Positions 32,801-41,498 are shown, counted from the first letter of the stretch. The stretch: DNA of 43,553 nucleotides from Nitrospirota bacterium (GCA_021826965.1 JAKAYA010000014.1:1-43553); one strand, 5' to 3'. Notes: generated by a model from the letters alone, not told the origin. Program-made: numbers and translations.

Positions 32801-34615
32801 CTATTCGACCGTCACGGACTTGGCCAGATTCCGGGGCTGATCCACATCGTTTCCCAGTGCCGAAGCCACTCGATAGGCCAGGAGCTGCAAAACACCCGCC
32901 GCCTGAAAAACTCCGGACCAGGGCGGGTCGTCCGGCAACCCGATCCTGTCATCATACCAGATTTCGTGCCCTTCCTTGCCAATAGCCGGGCCGATGGCCA
33001 GCACGTAACCACCTCGCGCACGAATTTCCCGGAGATTTGAAATTTCCTTGGCCCGCAGCGACCGGTCGACCAGAGGCGCAACGACGGTCACCCCCGGTTC
33101 GATCAGGGCGATCGGGCCGTGTTTGAGTTCTCCCCCTGGATAACCATCCGCGGGACGATAGGTGATTTCCTTGAATTTCAGGGCCCCTTCGAGGGCCAGA
33201 GGGTAATCCAGACCTCTCCCGGCAAACATGACCAGACGGGACTGTCTCAATCGTTCGACACGGGCGTCCAGGGATTCCGCCGACAAGGATTCGAGGAAAA
33301 GCTCCAGACGGTGAGGTGCCCGGAGCAGGGCGTCCAAAAGGTCCGGACGGGGGGACGCTTCCCCCAGAGCCAAGGACAGCATCATCAACAGGGAAACCTG
33401 CGCCTGGAAGGCTTTTGTCGACGCCACCCCGATTTCCGGACCCGCGTGCGTGAGGAGACACAGATCGCATTCGCGTTCGAGGGTCGAGCCCGGAACATTC
33501 GCAATCCCCACCGTAAAGAAACCCGCCCGGCGGGAGGCTTCGATCGCCCCGATCGTATCGGCCGTCTCGCCGCTCTGGCTGATACCGATCACCCAGCTTC
33601 CCTTCGGAAGAAGGAGCTTCCGGTAGCGAAACTCGGAAGCGATCTCGACAAAGGCCGGAATGCCGGCCTGCTCCAGGAAGGCCCGACCGAAAAGACCGGC
33701 ATGCCAGGAAGTGCCGCAGGCGACAAAAGCCACCACAGGCGGAATTCCGAGAGCCAAGCGGTCCAGTTCCGGCAAGACCGGAGAGACCGACAGCCGGTCG
33801 GACAGGGTATCCATCATCGCCCGGGGAGCCTCGAAAATCTCTTTTTCCATGAAATGGCGATAAGTCCCCTTTTCGGCAAAGACCGGATCCCAGGAAATCG
33901 TCATGGAAGGAGGAGGAGTCCAGTCCTGCAGGGACTGCTCCAGTCTTCCGGCCCGCACTTCATCGTGACGGATCAGGGCGATCGTGCCGTTGTCCATCGG
34001 ATGGACCTGCCGGGTGAAATGAAGGAAAGCGGGAATGTCCGACGCAGCGAAGGTTTCCCCTGCTCCCAGGCCGAGAATCAGGGGAGGGCCGTTGCGGACG
34101 ACGACCAGGTCCGCCGGATCGTTCTGGCAAAGGATCGCCAGGGCATAGCTCCCTTCCACATGCCCGAGCGCCCGGCGGACTGCCTCCGGAAAAACGCCAT
34201 CCTTTTCATATTCGAGACGGATCAGATGGGACAGCACCTCCGAATCCGTTTCCGAAAGGCATTCGATCCCGCAAGACCGGAGATGGATCCGGAGCGCCTG
34301 GTCATTTTCGACGATCCCGTTATGGACCAGGACGATCGGACCGGACTGGTGCGGATGGGCGTTTTCGAGCGTCACGCCTCCGTGGGTCGCCCAGCGGATG
34401 TGGCCGATCGCGGCTCCCGGCTGGGCGACGCGGTCGCTGACCAGATCCTTCAGCATACCGACCTTTCCGACAGCCCGGACAACCGACAGCGCCCCGAAAT
34501 CGTCGAAAAATGCCACACCGCTCGAGTCGTATCCCCGGTATTCCAGCCGCTCGAGACCAGACACCAGCAAGGGAAGAGGCGGCCGAAGGCCGGAATACCC
34601 CATGATCCCGCACAT
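32801..34615 (-). CDS. glmS: Glutamine-fructose-6-phosphate aminotransferase (isomerising)
   Basis: The protein starts MCGIMGYSG, exposing the catalytic N-terminal Cys after Met removal, which fixes the start at 34615. It is 604 residues. The glutaminase domain shows LEYRGYDSSGVA, GHIRWATHGGVT and VHNGIVEN. Two SIS domains follow, with CGTSWHAGLFGRAFLE, ISQSGETADT, GGELKHGPIALIE and the typical C-terminus AKSVTVE. It makes glucosamine-6-phosphate. It begins 1 bp after the glmU stop, so both are translated as a unit. Confidence 0.97.
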   Translation of the reverse strand: MCGIMGYSGLRPPLPLLVSGLERLEYRGYDSSGVAFFDDFGALSVVRAVGKVGMLKDLVSDRVAQPGAAIGHIRWATHGGVTLENAHPHQSGPIVLVHNGIVENDQALRIHLRSCGIECLSETDSEVLSHLIRLEYEKDGVFPEAVRRALGHVEGSYALAILCQNDPADLVVVRNGPPLILGLGAGETFAASDIPAFLHFTRQVHPMDNGTIALIRHDEVRAGRLEQSLQDWTPPPSMTISWDPVFAEKGTYRHFMEKEIFEAPRAMMDTLSDRLSVSPVLPELDRLALGIPPVVAFVACGTSWHAGLFGRAFLEQAGIPAFVEIASEFRYRKLLLPKGSWVIGISQSGETADTIGAIEASRRAGFFTVGIANVPGSTLERECDLCLLTHAGPEIGVASTKAFQAQVSLLMMLSLALGEASPRPDLLDALLRAPHRLELFLESLSAESLDARVERLRQSRLVMFAGRGLDYPLALEGALKFKEITYRPADGYPGGELKHGPIALIEPGVTVVAPLVDRSLRAKEISNLREIRARGGYVLAIGPAIGKEGHEIWYDDRIGLPDDPPWSGVFQAAGVLQLLAYRVASALGNDVDQPRNLAKSVTVE

Positions 34616-34616
34616 G

Positions 34617-36026
34617 TCAGTCTTGCCCTTTCTTGTTCTTTTCCGCGGCAAGACGGTTTTTCAGGGCCGCCCCCCGTTCCGGAAGCACCTTCTGGGGAAC
34701 CCGGGAAAGGACGAGAGCGTCGGGAGGAACGTCCTTCGTCACCGTCGTTCCGGCGGCCACAACCGCACCGTCGCCGACGGAAACGGGGGCAACGAGCTGT
34801 GTATCGCTCCCGATGAAAACGTTTCGTCCGATCCGCGTTTCGTGCTTGTTGACCCCATCGTAATTGCAGGTGATGGTTCCGGCGCCGATGTTGGTCCCCT
34901 CTCCCACGACGGTATCGCCGAGGTAGGTCAGATGGTTCGCTTTGGCGCCTTGTCCCAGACGGACTTTCTTGATCTCGACAAAGTTGCCGACATGGGCCCC
35001 CCGTTCCAGGTGACTTCCGGGCCGCAGATGGGAAAACGGTCCGATCACCGCATCCTCCTCGATCTCGCTGTCCGTCAGCACCGAATGGTCCCGAATCTGA
35101 ACACCGGCTCCGATACGGACGTTCTTGAGGTGGCAGGAAAGACCAATCCGGCATGAATCGGAGAGCGTGGTCTCCCCTTCCAGAACAACCCCCGGATAGA
35201 GGATCGTTCCCGGACCGATCTTCACCGACGGACCGATATAGGTCGTCCGGGGATCCCACATCGTGACGCCCCGCTCCATCCAGGCGCGGTTGATCCTCTC
35301 CTGGAGAATCGACGCCGCCTCCGCCAGTTCCGCCTGCGAATTCACGCCCAGAACCGATTCGGGACCTGCCTGCCAGGCCCGTACGGGCAAGCCGCTTTCC
35401 ACGGCAAGGGCGAAGAGGGCGGTCAGAAACCGCTCCCCTTTTTCCGGATGGGGCGTGACGCGGGGAAGAGCCTTCAGGAGAAAGTGGACCGGAATCAGAT
35501 AGATCCCGGCATTGATTTCCCGGATATCCCGTTCTCCCGGTTCGAGATCGACCCATTCGCGCACCGCGACGACGGCGTTTTCGGGCGACCGGACGACCCT
35601 TCCGTACCGGCCGGCGTCGGACAGAACGGTGGACACGAACCAGAAGGCATCGGGCTCCCGGGACGCCTCTTCGACAAACCCGCCAAGAAGGTCCGAATCC
35701 ACCAACGGCGCGTCCCCGTTCAGGACGAGCAAATGCGACGACGAACCCTTCCGGAAATCGGAAGAAAGGACGACGGCTTCCACCGCACCCAGCGTCCCGT
35801 CCATCACATGCTGGTGAACCCAGGAAACCCCCGGTGGAAGCAGGGACTCGACCGGATCCCTCCCGGCGACGACAAGAATGCCGGACGCCGGCGGCGACAT
35901 CCGGCAGACCGCATCATAAGGATAGCGGAGAAGAGGCTCTCCCAGAATGGGTGAGGCCATTTTGGGCAGGGGCGACCGCATGCGGGTCCCAAAGCCCGCC
36001 GCGAGGATGGCTGCGTCAAACTTCAT
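34617..36026 (-). CDS. glmU: Bifunctional N-acetylglucosamine-1-phosphate uridyltransferase/glucosamine-1-phosphate acetyltransferase
   Basis: The 469-residue protein has an N-terminal nucleotidyltransferase domain with LAAGFGTRMRSPLPKMASPI. The C-terminal left-handed beta-helix has repeated hexapeptides and the acetyltransferase signatures RPGSHLERGAHVGNFVEIKK, KANHLTYLGD, IGAGTITCNYDGVNKHET and FIGSDTQLVAPV. In the uridyltransferase part the usual GT(A/G)HA is GTLGAVEAV, a small deviation. It forms UDP-GlcNAc. GGAGG precedes the ATG, and the first bases overlap the end of the DUF502 gene. Confidence 0.95.
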   Translation of the reverse strand: MKFDAAILAAGFGTRMRSPLPKMASPILGEPLLRYPYDAVCRMSPPASGILVVAGRDPVESLLPPGVSWVHQHVMDGTLGAVEAVVLSSDFRKGSSSHLLVLNGDAPLVDSDLLGGFVEEASREPDAFWFVSTVLSDAGRYGRVVRSPENAVVAVREWVDLEPGERDIREINAGIYLIPVHFLLKALPRVTPHPEKGERFLTALFALAVESGLPVRAWQAGPESVLGVNSQAELAEAASILQERINRAWMERGVTMWDPRTTYIGPSVKIGPGTILYPGVVLEGETTLSDSCRIGLSCHLKNVRIGAGVQIRDHSVLTDSEIEEDAVIGPFSHLRPGSHLERGAHVGNFVEIKKVRLGQGAKANHLTYLGDTVVGEGTNIGAGTITCNYDGVNKHETRIGRNVFIGSDTQLVAPVSVGDGAVVAAGTTVTKDVPPDALVLSRVPQKVLPERGAALKNRLAAEKNKKGQD

Positions 36027-36684
36027 GTATTCCTCCCGAAGCGACCGGTCCCGTTTGGACTTCCAAAGGTCCTGTCGCCAGGTATTCGGGAAGGGAGAGC
36101 CCTCCTGACAGGATCAGTTTCATTCCCTCTTCGATCGGTATCGCCGTCACCCGGACCCGTTCCGGTGGCAGCAGAGAGTTGACACCGATATAAAGATTGT
36201 TGCTGGGGAAGAAGACCGAAGCGTACTGTCCGGGAGGATCGTCCACCCGGACCCAGCCTGTCAGAAAACCCAGGGTGTAAACTCCCTCGGAGGGATATTC
36301 GGCCAGCACCACCTTCCGGAACCCCCGTGTGCCGGACGGTGAAAACGACTCCACCATGGTCTTCAGTGTGGCGTAAAGCTTTTTGAACACGGGAATCCGC
36401 GACATGCCGTTTTCAACAAAACTCAGAATGCGGTTTCCGAAAACGTTCGTTGCAAGCGTTCCCGCAAAAAAAATCAGAAGGAGCAGGAGAACAACGCCCA
36501 GACCCGGGATGGTCCTGCCGAAAAACCGGATCAGGAGAGGATCGAAAAACGAGTCGAAGAAATCGAAAATCCGGTAGAAAATATAGAGGGAGAGAGCCGC
36601 CGGCAGAACGATCACAAGACCCGTCAGAAAACGGGTCCGGAGGGACGTTTCAATCTTTTTCTTCCGTGATTCAAACCAGTCCAC
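36016..36684 (-). CDS. DUF502 membrane protein
   Basis: The 222-residue protein matches DUF502. It starts with a basic SRKKKIETSLRTRFLTGLV, has two membrane helices (IVLPAALSLYIFYRIF and GLGVVLLLLLIFFAGTLATN), and then IPVFKKLYATLKTMVESFS, RKVVLAEYPSEGVYTLGFLTG, FFPSNNLYIGVNSLLP and the SGGLSLPEYL end. Its function is not established. The start is GTG 36684 with a G-rich ribosome-binding site. It overlaps the start of glmU by 11 bp, so it heads the glmU-glmS-TolB-like-pcrA run. Confidence 0.9.
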   Translation of the reverse strand: MDWFESRKKKIETSLRTRFLTGLVIVLPAALSLYIFYRIFDFFDSFFDPLLIRFFGRTIPGLGVVLLLLLIFFAGTLATNVFGNRILSFVENGMSRIPVFKKLYATLKTMVESFSPSGTRGFRKVVLAEYPSEGVYTLGFLTGWVRVDDPPGQYASVFFPSNNLYIGVNSLLPPERVRVTAIPIEEGMKLILSGGLSLPEYLATGPLEVQTGPVASGGIHEV

Positions 36685-36898
36685 GGTCCCCCGCTTCCTT
36701 CCGGAGATTTCCTCCGTCCTGACCTGACCCGGTACCGGTCCGGTCCTGCACCGGAATCCATCTTACCTTGTCGCGCCAGATTCCCGCAAGAATCCTCGAC
36801 CCTTCTCCCGGAAAATTCCCAGAGAGCATCTGCACTTCTTCCCTGCTAGAATGATCTTCCGTACCCAATCTTTCAAAAATGCCCATGGAGCCCGACCG

Positions 36899-37756
36899 AT
36901 GTCCCCGACCGTTCCTGTTCGACCCCAAACGCTTCTCCGACGATACGTTGTCCTCCCCGTCCTGTGCCTTCTCCTGTATTGGCCCTTTCCCTCCTTCGGA
37001 GCGAACCTGAACGACCTCCTCGGTGAAAATCCGCCCGTGGAACTCGATCTGACCTCCGGGTTCTACAACTGGAACTACCGGGAATCCGCCGGCGACAGCG
37101 ATTCGGCCGGCATGGTCCCGATCCGGGGACGCGCGATCGCCTACTGGAAACACCTGGTTTACGGAGCGGACCTGGGATACATGTCGACCTTCGGAGGGAC
37201 TTATCGCGGAGCCCTTCAGAACCTGTCCACCGGTTCGACAACCCCTTTTACCTCACCCATGACCGAGACCATGTTTCAGGGGGCGTTCCACGCCGGCATC
37301 ACCTGGACCGGCCTGAACACCCGCTGGGACCTGTGGGGATCGGCCGGATACCACCAGCAGGTCTGGATGACTCCCGGTCCGGAGGGATACGAGGAGGTCT
37401 ACCATATCCCTTATCTGGGGGTCACACTCTACGAGCAGACCCCCCTTTCCGACCGTTTCCTGTTTTTTTCCGAAGCGGGAGCACGGTCGGGAATTTCCCC
37501 CTCGATTACCATCGGTCTCTTCAACAACCCCACACTCGGCCTGAATGGCGCCGTCAACGTGCACGGCCGGATCGGCGGCCGTTACTTTTTCACTCCGCAA
37601 TGGGGGATTTCCCTCGACATGGCATACAGCAACTGGGCCTTCACGCACAGCTCTGCCGCTACGGTGCCAGGAACGAATCCGCAGATCCGGATACAGGAGC
37701 CGGATTCTACGACAACGTGGTGGGGCCCCGAAGCCGGGATCGTTTTTTTCTTCTGA
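36899..37756 (+). CDS. Exported outer-membrane beta-barrel-like protein, unrecognised
   Basis: ATG 36899 has GGAG 8 nt upstream; the in-frame ATG at 36851 does not. The 285-residue protein has a signal peptide (YVVLPVLCLLLYWPFPSFGA). The mature part is rich in aromatic residues, with alternating strands such as DLTSGFYNWNYRES, WKHLVYGADLGYM, TRWDLWGSAGYHQQVW and GRIGGRYFFTPQWGISLDMAYSN, and ends GIVFFF. The terminal Phe and the Tyr/Trp pattern indicate an outer-membrane barrel. It is divergent from the DUF502 gene and stands alone. No family is recognised. Confidence 0.75.
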   Translation: MSPTVPVRPQTLLRRYVVLPVLCLLLYWPFPSFGANLNDLLGENPPVELDLTSGFYNWNYRESAGDSDSAGMVPIRGRAIAYWKHLVYGADLGYMSTFGGTYRGALQNLSTGSTTPFTSPMTETMFQGAFHAGITWTGLNTRWDLWGSAGYHQQVWMTPGPEGYEEVYHIPYLGVTLYEQTPLSDRFLFFSEAGARSGISPSITIGLFNNPTLGLNGAVNVHGRIGGRYFFTPQWGISLDMAYSNWAFTHSSAATVPGTNPQIRIQEPDSTTTWWGPEAGIVFFF

Positions 37757-37772
37757 AAATCGGGATTCCGTC

Positions 37773-38213
37773 TCAGGAAGGGCGGATCAGCGAAACCGGA
37801 GGAGCGCAGCAGGCCGACTCACCCGTCGAAGCTTCTTCCATCCCGAAGACCGGTATCCCTTCGAGCGTGTGATAGGCTTCCCATGCCACCCCCTGCGGGT
37901 CGACAGTCCAGTGCTTGTCCGAACGGGAATAGCAGCAGGAGGTTTCTGCCTGATCCAGCACCGGCATGCCCGCCTGACGGAACCGTTCCCGAAGATCGGC
38001 CAGCTCGGATCCGTCGTCCGTCTGGATCCCGAGATGATCGAGTCCTGTCTTCCGACCCCGACGGGACAAGGCAAAATGGATGCGGGGATCCTCCAGCATC
38101 CATTTTGCATAATCGTCTTTTCGAACGGTCGGAGTCTGTCCGAACAGACCCGAGTAAAACCGGATATTTTCTTCCAGGTCGTCGACCGACAGATGCAAGT
38201 GAAATCTCTTCAT
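37773..38213 (-). CDS. arsI: ArsI/CadI-family dioxygenase (C-As lyase-like)
   Basis: The 146-residue vicinal-oxygen-chelate protein starts MKRFHLHLSVDDLEENIRFY. It has the family features of ArsI/CadI: metal ligands His5 or His7, His60 (DHLG) and Glu112 (WEAYHT), and the vicinal Cys93-Cys94 pair in TSCCYSRSDKHW that binds trivalent arsenicals in ArsI. A further CC pair occurs in the tail (ESACCAPP). ArsI cleaves the C-As bond of methyl- and aryl-arsenicals with Fe(II). Its ATG overlaps the arsR stop (ATGA) and has GGAGAG upstream. No efflux pump follows, so substrate and role stay inferred. Confidence 0.85.
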   Translation of the reverse strand: MKRFHLHLSVDDLEENIRFYSGLFGQTPTVRKDDYAKWMLEDPRIHFALSRRGRKTGLDHLGIQTDDGSELADLRERFRQAGMPVLDQAETSCCYSRSDKHWTVDPQGVAWEAYHTLEGIPVFGMEEASTGESACCAPPVSLIRPS

Positions 38214-38560
38214 AATCTCTCCTTCCTGTTGTTGCCGATATTCCCGGTCCCCGGAAGAAGACAGCCCTCTTCCGGATTTTCCGCGCAGCAGTTTTCCAAA
38301 AGAAATCGCGTCAAATCCAGGGCCAGGGAAAGATTGGACCGGTAGATCATAAATCGTCCGTTCCGGCGGACCTCGACCAGACGGGACTGACACAACGTTC
38401 TCAGATGAAAGGACAATGTGGGGGGAGCGATCGCAAGACGTTCGGACAGTGTCGTGGCGTTCATTCCGGCGGGTCCCGCCCGGACCAGCAGACGGAAAAT
38501 GGCCAGTCGGGAGTCCTGGGCAAGCGCGTCAAAGAGAGAAACAGCGGCAGAGTCGTCCAT
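38210..38560 (-). CDS. arsR: ArsR-family arsenic-responsive repressor
   Basis: The 116-residue winged-helix protein has the ArsR pattern SLFDALAQDSRLAIFRLL, LSERLAIAPPTLSFHLRTLCQSRLVEVRRNGRFMIYRSN. Near the C-terminus are Cys91-Cys92 and Cys100 (ENCCAENPEEGC). A CC plus nearby third Cys in this place resembles the As(III) site of Acidithiobacillus ferrooxidans ArsR rather than the helix-alpha3 site of the E. coli protein. It is cotranscribed with and coupled to arsI. The promoter ends 6 nt before the ATG, suggesting a leaderless mRNA. Confidence 0.9.
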   Translation of the reverse strand: MDDSAAVSLFDALAQDSRLAIFRLLVRAGPAGMNATTLSERLAIAPPTLSFHLRTLCQSRLVEVRRNGRFMIYRSNLSLALDLTRFLLENCCAENPEEGCLLPGTGNIGNNRKERL

Positions 38561-38566
38561 GATTTC

Positions 38567-38595
38567 ATATTATTGGAACCATGGAACATCGTCAA
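38567..38595 (-). promoter_or_regulatory. arsR-arsI promoter
   Basis: TTGACG (38590-38595) and TAATAT (38567-38572) are spaced by 17 bp on the minus strand. The ATG lies 6 nt after the -10, so transcription should begin at or within 1-2 nt of the start codon. The spacer contains a CCATGG-centred partial dyad that could be the ArsR site. Confidence 0.7.
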
Positions 38596-38722
38596 CAAGT
38601 CTTAAAGAGAGAAAGGAACAAGAACCAGAAATCCCGAAAAACAGGAAGAGCGGGCCCGATTCCGGACCACGACCGGAAAAGGACCCGCTCTCCCTGCTGG
38701 AAAATGCTGAAAAATTGCCTTG

Positions 38723-38992
38723 CTATCTGGAAACACTCTCCCGAACCATTCCGGCTTCACAGGACACCAGATTCGAGACAGGAGAGCAGGATGGAGCGGC
38801 TCCCAAGACGGAAGCCCCTCCGTCCCGGGAAACGGGAAGGGGAGGTTTAGACAACTCCATCTGTCCCATATCCCGATGACTTCCCGCCCATCCGAAAACC
38901 CCCGTCAAGGGGAACACAATTGCGACGATCAGGGAGACAGCCACCATTCCCTGCTTCAGAGAAAAGCCTGTTTCATGACGTCTCACATACAT
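38723..38992 (-). CDS. Small exported protein, unrecognised
   Basis: The 89-residue product has a basic N-terminus (MYVRRHETGF) followed by a hydrophobic segment GMVAVSLIVAIVFPLTGVFG and a likely cleavage after GWA. The mature ~55 residues contain three cysteines, including CSPVSNLVSC. GGAAGG lies just before the ATG. A promoter with a long AT-rich upstream tract is found at 39146-39240. I cannot name the family. Support comes from the signal peptide, ribosome-binding site and promoter together. Confidence 0.5.
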   Translation of the reverse strand: MYVRRHETGFSLKQGMVAVSLIVAIVFPLTGVFGWAGSHRDMGQMELSKPPLPVSRDGGASVLGAAPSCSPVSNLVSCEAGMVRESVSR

Positions 38993-39145
38993 TTTCCTTC
39001 CCCTTTCCCTTCCGACCCGGATCTTGTCCGGACAGAACAGCAACCCAGAATCCCCCGGAAACTCTCCCGCCCCCTACTTCTCTTTTTCGGAAGATTGTCC
39101 ATTTTCTTCATCCTCTCGGATCAAGGAGAGGAGTCCGCTGGACAA

Positions 39146-39240
39146 AGCATACTCCATTAAATTTAAAAATCAACAATTTTATAATTAATAAAATTTATAA
39201 TTTATAACTTTTATTTAAATTTTTAATTTTACAATTTTTC
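39146..39240 (-). promoter_or_regulatory. Promoter with ~67-bp AT-rich upstream tract
   Basis: On the minus strand, TTGATT (39168-39173) and TATGCT (39146-39151) are spaced by 16 bp. The stretch 39174-39240, directly upstream of the -35, is almost entirely A and T, with repeated A- and T-tracts, in strong contrast to the GC-rich surroundings. It looks like an extended UP element. The leader to the ATG at 38992 is about 147 nt. Confidence 0.5.
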
Positions 39241-39848
39241 TCAAGACGTAACTGAATCAAGGAATTCGGAACAATCGGATCGCCTCCGATCCTCCATTGG
39301 AAATCGTTGCAAAAGATTGTCACCCGGACCGTTCAGGAATCGTCGAACGTTATCATGTTCCCGGAAAGACACCCCTTGCAAAATCGAACATAACAGCTTT
39401 CATCCCCCGAAATCCCGGACCGTGTACTTCAAAACCTCGATCAAGGTCAGAAGCGATCCCGGATGTTTCCACAACCTGTCGTAATGAATAACCCGACAAA
39501 TTCTGTTTCGGGAAAGACACAAGATAGTCCTGGCCCGACTTGAGCCGAAAAGGCAATTCCGGCACACTTGCCGGAAAATCGCCCGCAATGCAATCCCCGC
39601 GGGAAATCTGTATCGTCTTGGTGGATCATTACTGTAAAAAATCGGTGGCCGGATGATTTTCGGGAGCTGGTTTTTTTTGAGATCCTTAAAGCCGGCGGGA
39701 TCAACTGCGAACGAGCCGGGGATCGCCCTCTCAACTTGAAGGTCCATCCCGTTCTGCCGTTCGGAGCCGTCAACACCGGGCAGGAGATTCGCCAGAGATA
39801 CCGGCTGGCACGACGATACCCCTGTGCCGAAAGACCAAGGAGTGGGTG
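39241..39848. other. ~600-bp stretch without a recognised gene
   Basis: The codon pattern and base composition here are less GC-rich than in the flanking genes. A minus-strand frame 39353-39565 (GTG start, 70 codons: LPFRLKSGQDYLVSF, LRQVVETSGIASDL) looks moderately protein-like but has no ribosome-binding site. I do not support it as a gene. The region could hold a decayed gene. Confidence 0.35.
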
Positions 39849-40676
39849 ATGTCCGATCCGTCTCCCCTGAAAACAATTCTTTCCCTTCTGAAGAATGCCG
39901 ACAGTCTCGTGATCACCGCCGGAGCGGGAATGGGAATCGATTCGGGGCTTCCGGATTTCCGGGGAAAGCACGGGTTCTGGAAGGCTTACCCGGCACTGGG
40001 AAAAGCCGGTTTGTCCTTTGAAGAGATGGCCAATCCCCGCGCCTTCCGGGATGACCTTCGACAGGCGTGGGGGTTTTACGGCCATCGTCTGGACCTTTAT
40101 CGACGGACGGATCCCCACGACGGATTCAGGAATCTTCTGGAACTGGGATCACGCTTCTCAAAAGGTTTTTTCGTCTTTACCAGCAACGTGGACGGCCAGT
40201 TTCAAAAAGCCGGATTTCCGGAAAACCGGATCGTGGAGTGTCACGGCTCTCTCCATTTTCTCCAGTGCGTGGACGCTTGCCGGCCGGAAATCTGGAGTGC
40301 CGATCCCTTTCGCCCGGAAGTCGACCTGACCGCATGCCGTCTTCTTTCTCCCCTGCCCACATGCCCGTTTTGCCAAGGGCCCGCCCGGCCGAACGTCCTG
40401 ATGTTCGGGGACGGAGAATGGCTCGGAGAAAGAACGCGCGAACAGATTCTCCTTTTTCGGGGCTGGTTTCGATCCGTTTCCCGTCCGGTCGTCCTGGAAA
40501 TTGGTGCCGGACAATCGGTCCCGACTGTCCGGCACTTTGGCGAATCGTTGCAGTGCCCCCTGGTCCGGATCAATCCCCGGGAATGGGAAATCTCCCGGGA
40601 AGAGGGAGTGGGATGGTCGATTGGAGCACGTGAAGGGATTGAAAGAATCGTGGAATCGTTTGGGCAGTCCAAATAG
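39849..40676 (+). CDS. Sir2-family NAD-dependent protein deacylase
   Basis: The 275-residue protein has the sirtuin NAD motif ITAGAGMGIDSGLPDFRG and FTSNVDGQFQKAGF (TxNxD equivalent). The catalytic His is in ECHGSLHFLQC. The two zinc-binding Cys pairs are at CVDAC and CPFC, and the later motif is EIGAGQSVPTVRHF. It removes acyl groups from lysines and consumes NAD+. GGAG lies 6 nt before ATG 39849; a GTG at 39846 is less well placed. It stands alone and converges with the CDGSH gene. Confidence 0.9.
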   Translation: MSDPSPLKTILSLLKNADSLVITAGAGMGIDSGLPDFRGKHGFWKAYPALGKAGLSFEEMANPRAFRDDLRQAWGFYGHRLDLYRRTDPHDGFRNLLELGSRFSKGFFVFTSNVDGQFQKAGFPENRIVECHGSLHFLQCVDACRPEIWSADPFRPEVDLTACRLLSPLPTCPFCQGPARPNVLMFGDGEWLGERTREQILLFRGWFRSVSRPVVLEIGAGQSVPTVRHFGESLQCPLVRINPREWEISREEGVGWSIGAREGIERIVESFGQSK

Positions 40677-40693
40677 TCGCAGTAAAAAGAAAA

Positions 40694-40719
40694 CGGACGG
40701 AAGAAGAATCTTCCGTCCG
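40694..40719 (-). terminator. Rho-independent terminator after the CDGSH gene
   Basis: A perfect 11-bp stem CGGACGGAAGA / TCTTCCGTCCG with a 4-nt loop is followed on the minus strand by TTTTCTTTTTACT. It lies between the convergent sirtuin and CDGSH genes and mainly serves the latter. Confidence 0.88.
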
Positions 40720-40726
40720 CGTTGCA

Positions 40727-40957
40727 TCAGGGAACGCGGGAATGCGTTCCGTCACAGAAGGGTTTGTTCGAAGATTGCTTGCACGTGCACCAGGCGACCT
40801 TGCGGTCGGATTCGATCTTCACCTCGAGCGGTGCTTTCCCGGTATTCTTCCGGCTGTGGGATCCGTCGCAAAATGGTTGTCCCTGGGATTCTCCACAAGA
40901 GCACCAGTAGTATGTTCCGGCTTTTTCGTCCCGGACGATCGGGGAAAATCGACTCAT
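40727..40957 (-). CDS. Double CDGSH-type iron-sulfur protein
   Basis: The 76-residue protein carries two CDGSH clusters. The first is Cys19-Cys21-Cys30-His34 (CSCGESQGQPFCDGSH) and the second Cys57-Cys59-Cys68-His72 (CTCKQSSNKPFCDGTH). Each binds a [2Fe-2S] with 3Cys:1His ligation, as in mitoNEET-type proteins. Redox or Fe-S transfer roles are known for the family, but the substrate is unknown here. GGAGGAG precedes ATG 40957. It lies 88 bp from the doxX stop on the same strand and may share the marR-doxX transcript. Confidence 0.93.
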   Translation of the reverse strand: MSRFSPIVRDEKAGTYYWCSCGESQGQPFCDGSHSRKNTGKAPLEVKIESDRKVAWCTCKQSSNKPFCDGTHSRVP

Positions 40958-41045
40958 CTCTCCTCCTTGATGTTTCTCAGAAACAGGGTTGTTTGGTGGT
41001 CCGGATTGACCGGCCGGTCTTTTCTCCGAAAAGACTCCGGATCCT

Positions 41046-41498
41046 TCAGGTCCTGTCGACGATACGAGCGATTGCTCCGTCCACGGACCATTTACCGCCC
41101 CCGCCCACCAGCAGGGCTGCGGCCATGGCAATCACCAGAAGGTGATATTCGAACCCCTCTCCTGCCTGCTTCCCGAACCAGTTCATGAAAAACCCGTTGT
41201 TCCAGTGAACCAGTCCGATGGCTCCCAGCATGATCAGGATATATCCCGTCGCGACAAATCGGGTCATGAATCCCATCAGCATGGCCACGCTTCCCAGAGA
41301 TTCGCACAGGATCACCAGGACCGTCAGAAAGACAGGAATGTGAAGGGAGTGAGAGAAAAATCCGATCGTCGGACCCCAACCAAACCCCCCGAACCATCCC
41401 AGAAGTTTCTGGAATCCGTGCGGCAACAAGACGGCTCCGACACCGATGCGAACGATCGTGAGCGAAAACATCTCTTGTGTGGAAAAGAACCCTTTCAC
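41046..41498 (-). CDS. DoxX-family membrane protein
   Basis: The 150-residue protein has four membrane helices and the DoxX signatures IVRIGVGAVLLPHGFQKLLG and FGGFGWGPTIGFF. It also has FLTVLVILCESLGSVAMLMG, FVATGYILIMLGAIGLVHW and FFMNWFGKQAGEGFEYHLLV. DoxX-like proteins have been linked to quinone or thiosulfate redox and to oxidative stress. The GTG start at 41498 overlaps the marR stop (GTGA) and has AGGAGG 6 nt upstream. Regulation by MarR is likely because they share one transcript. Confidence 0.88.
   Translation of the reverse strand: MKGFFSTQEMFSLTIVRIGVGAVLLPHGFQKLLGWFGGFGWGPTIGFFSHSLHIPVFLTVLVILCESLGSVAMLMGFMTRFVATGYILIMLGAIGLVHWNNGFFMNWFGKQAGEGFEYHLLVIAMAAALLVGGGGKWSVDGAIARIVDRT

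Noticed and set aside
39353-39565. A 70-codon minus-strand gene
   Set aside because: It looks weakly protein-like but has no ribosome-binding site, promoter or family resemblance.
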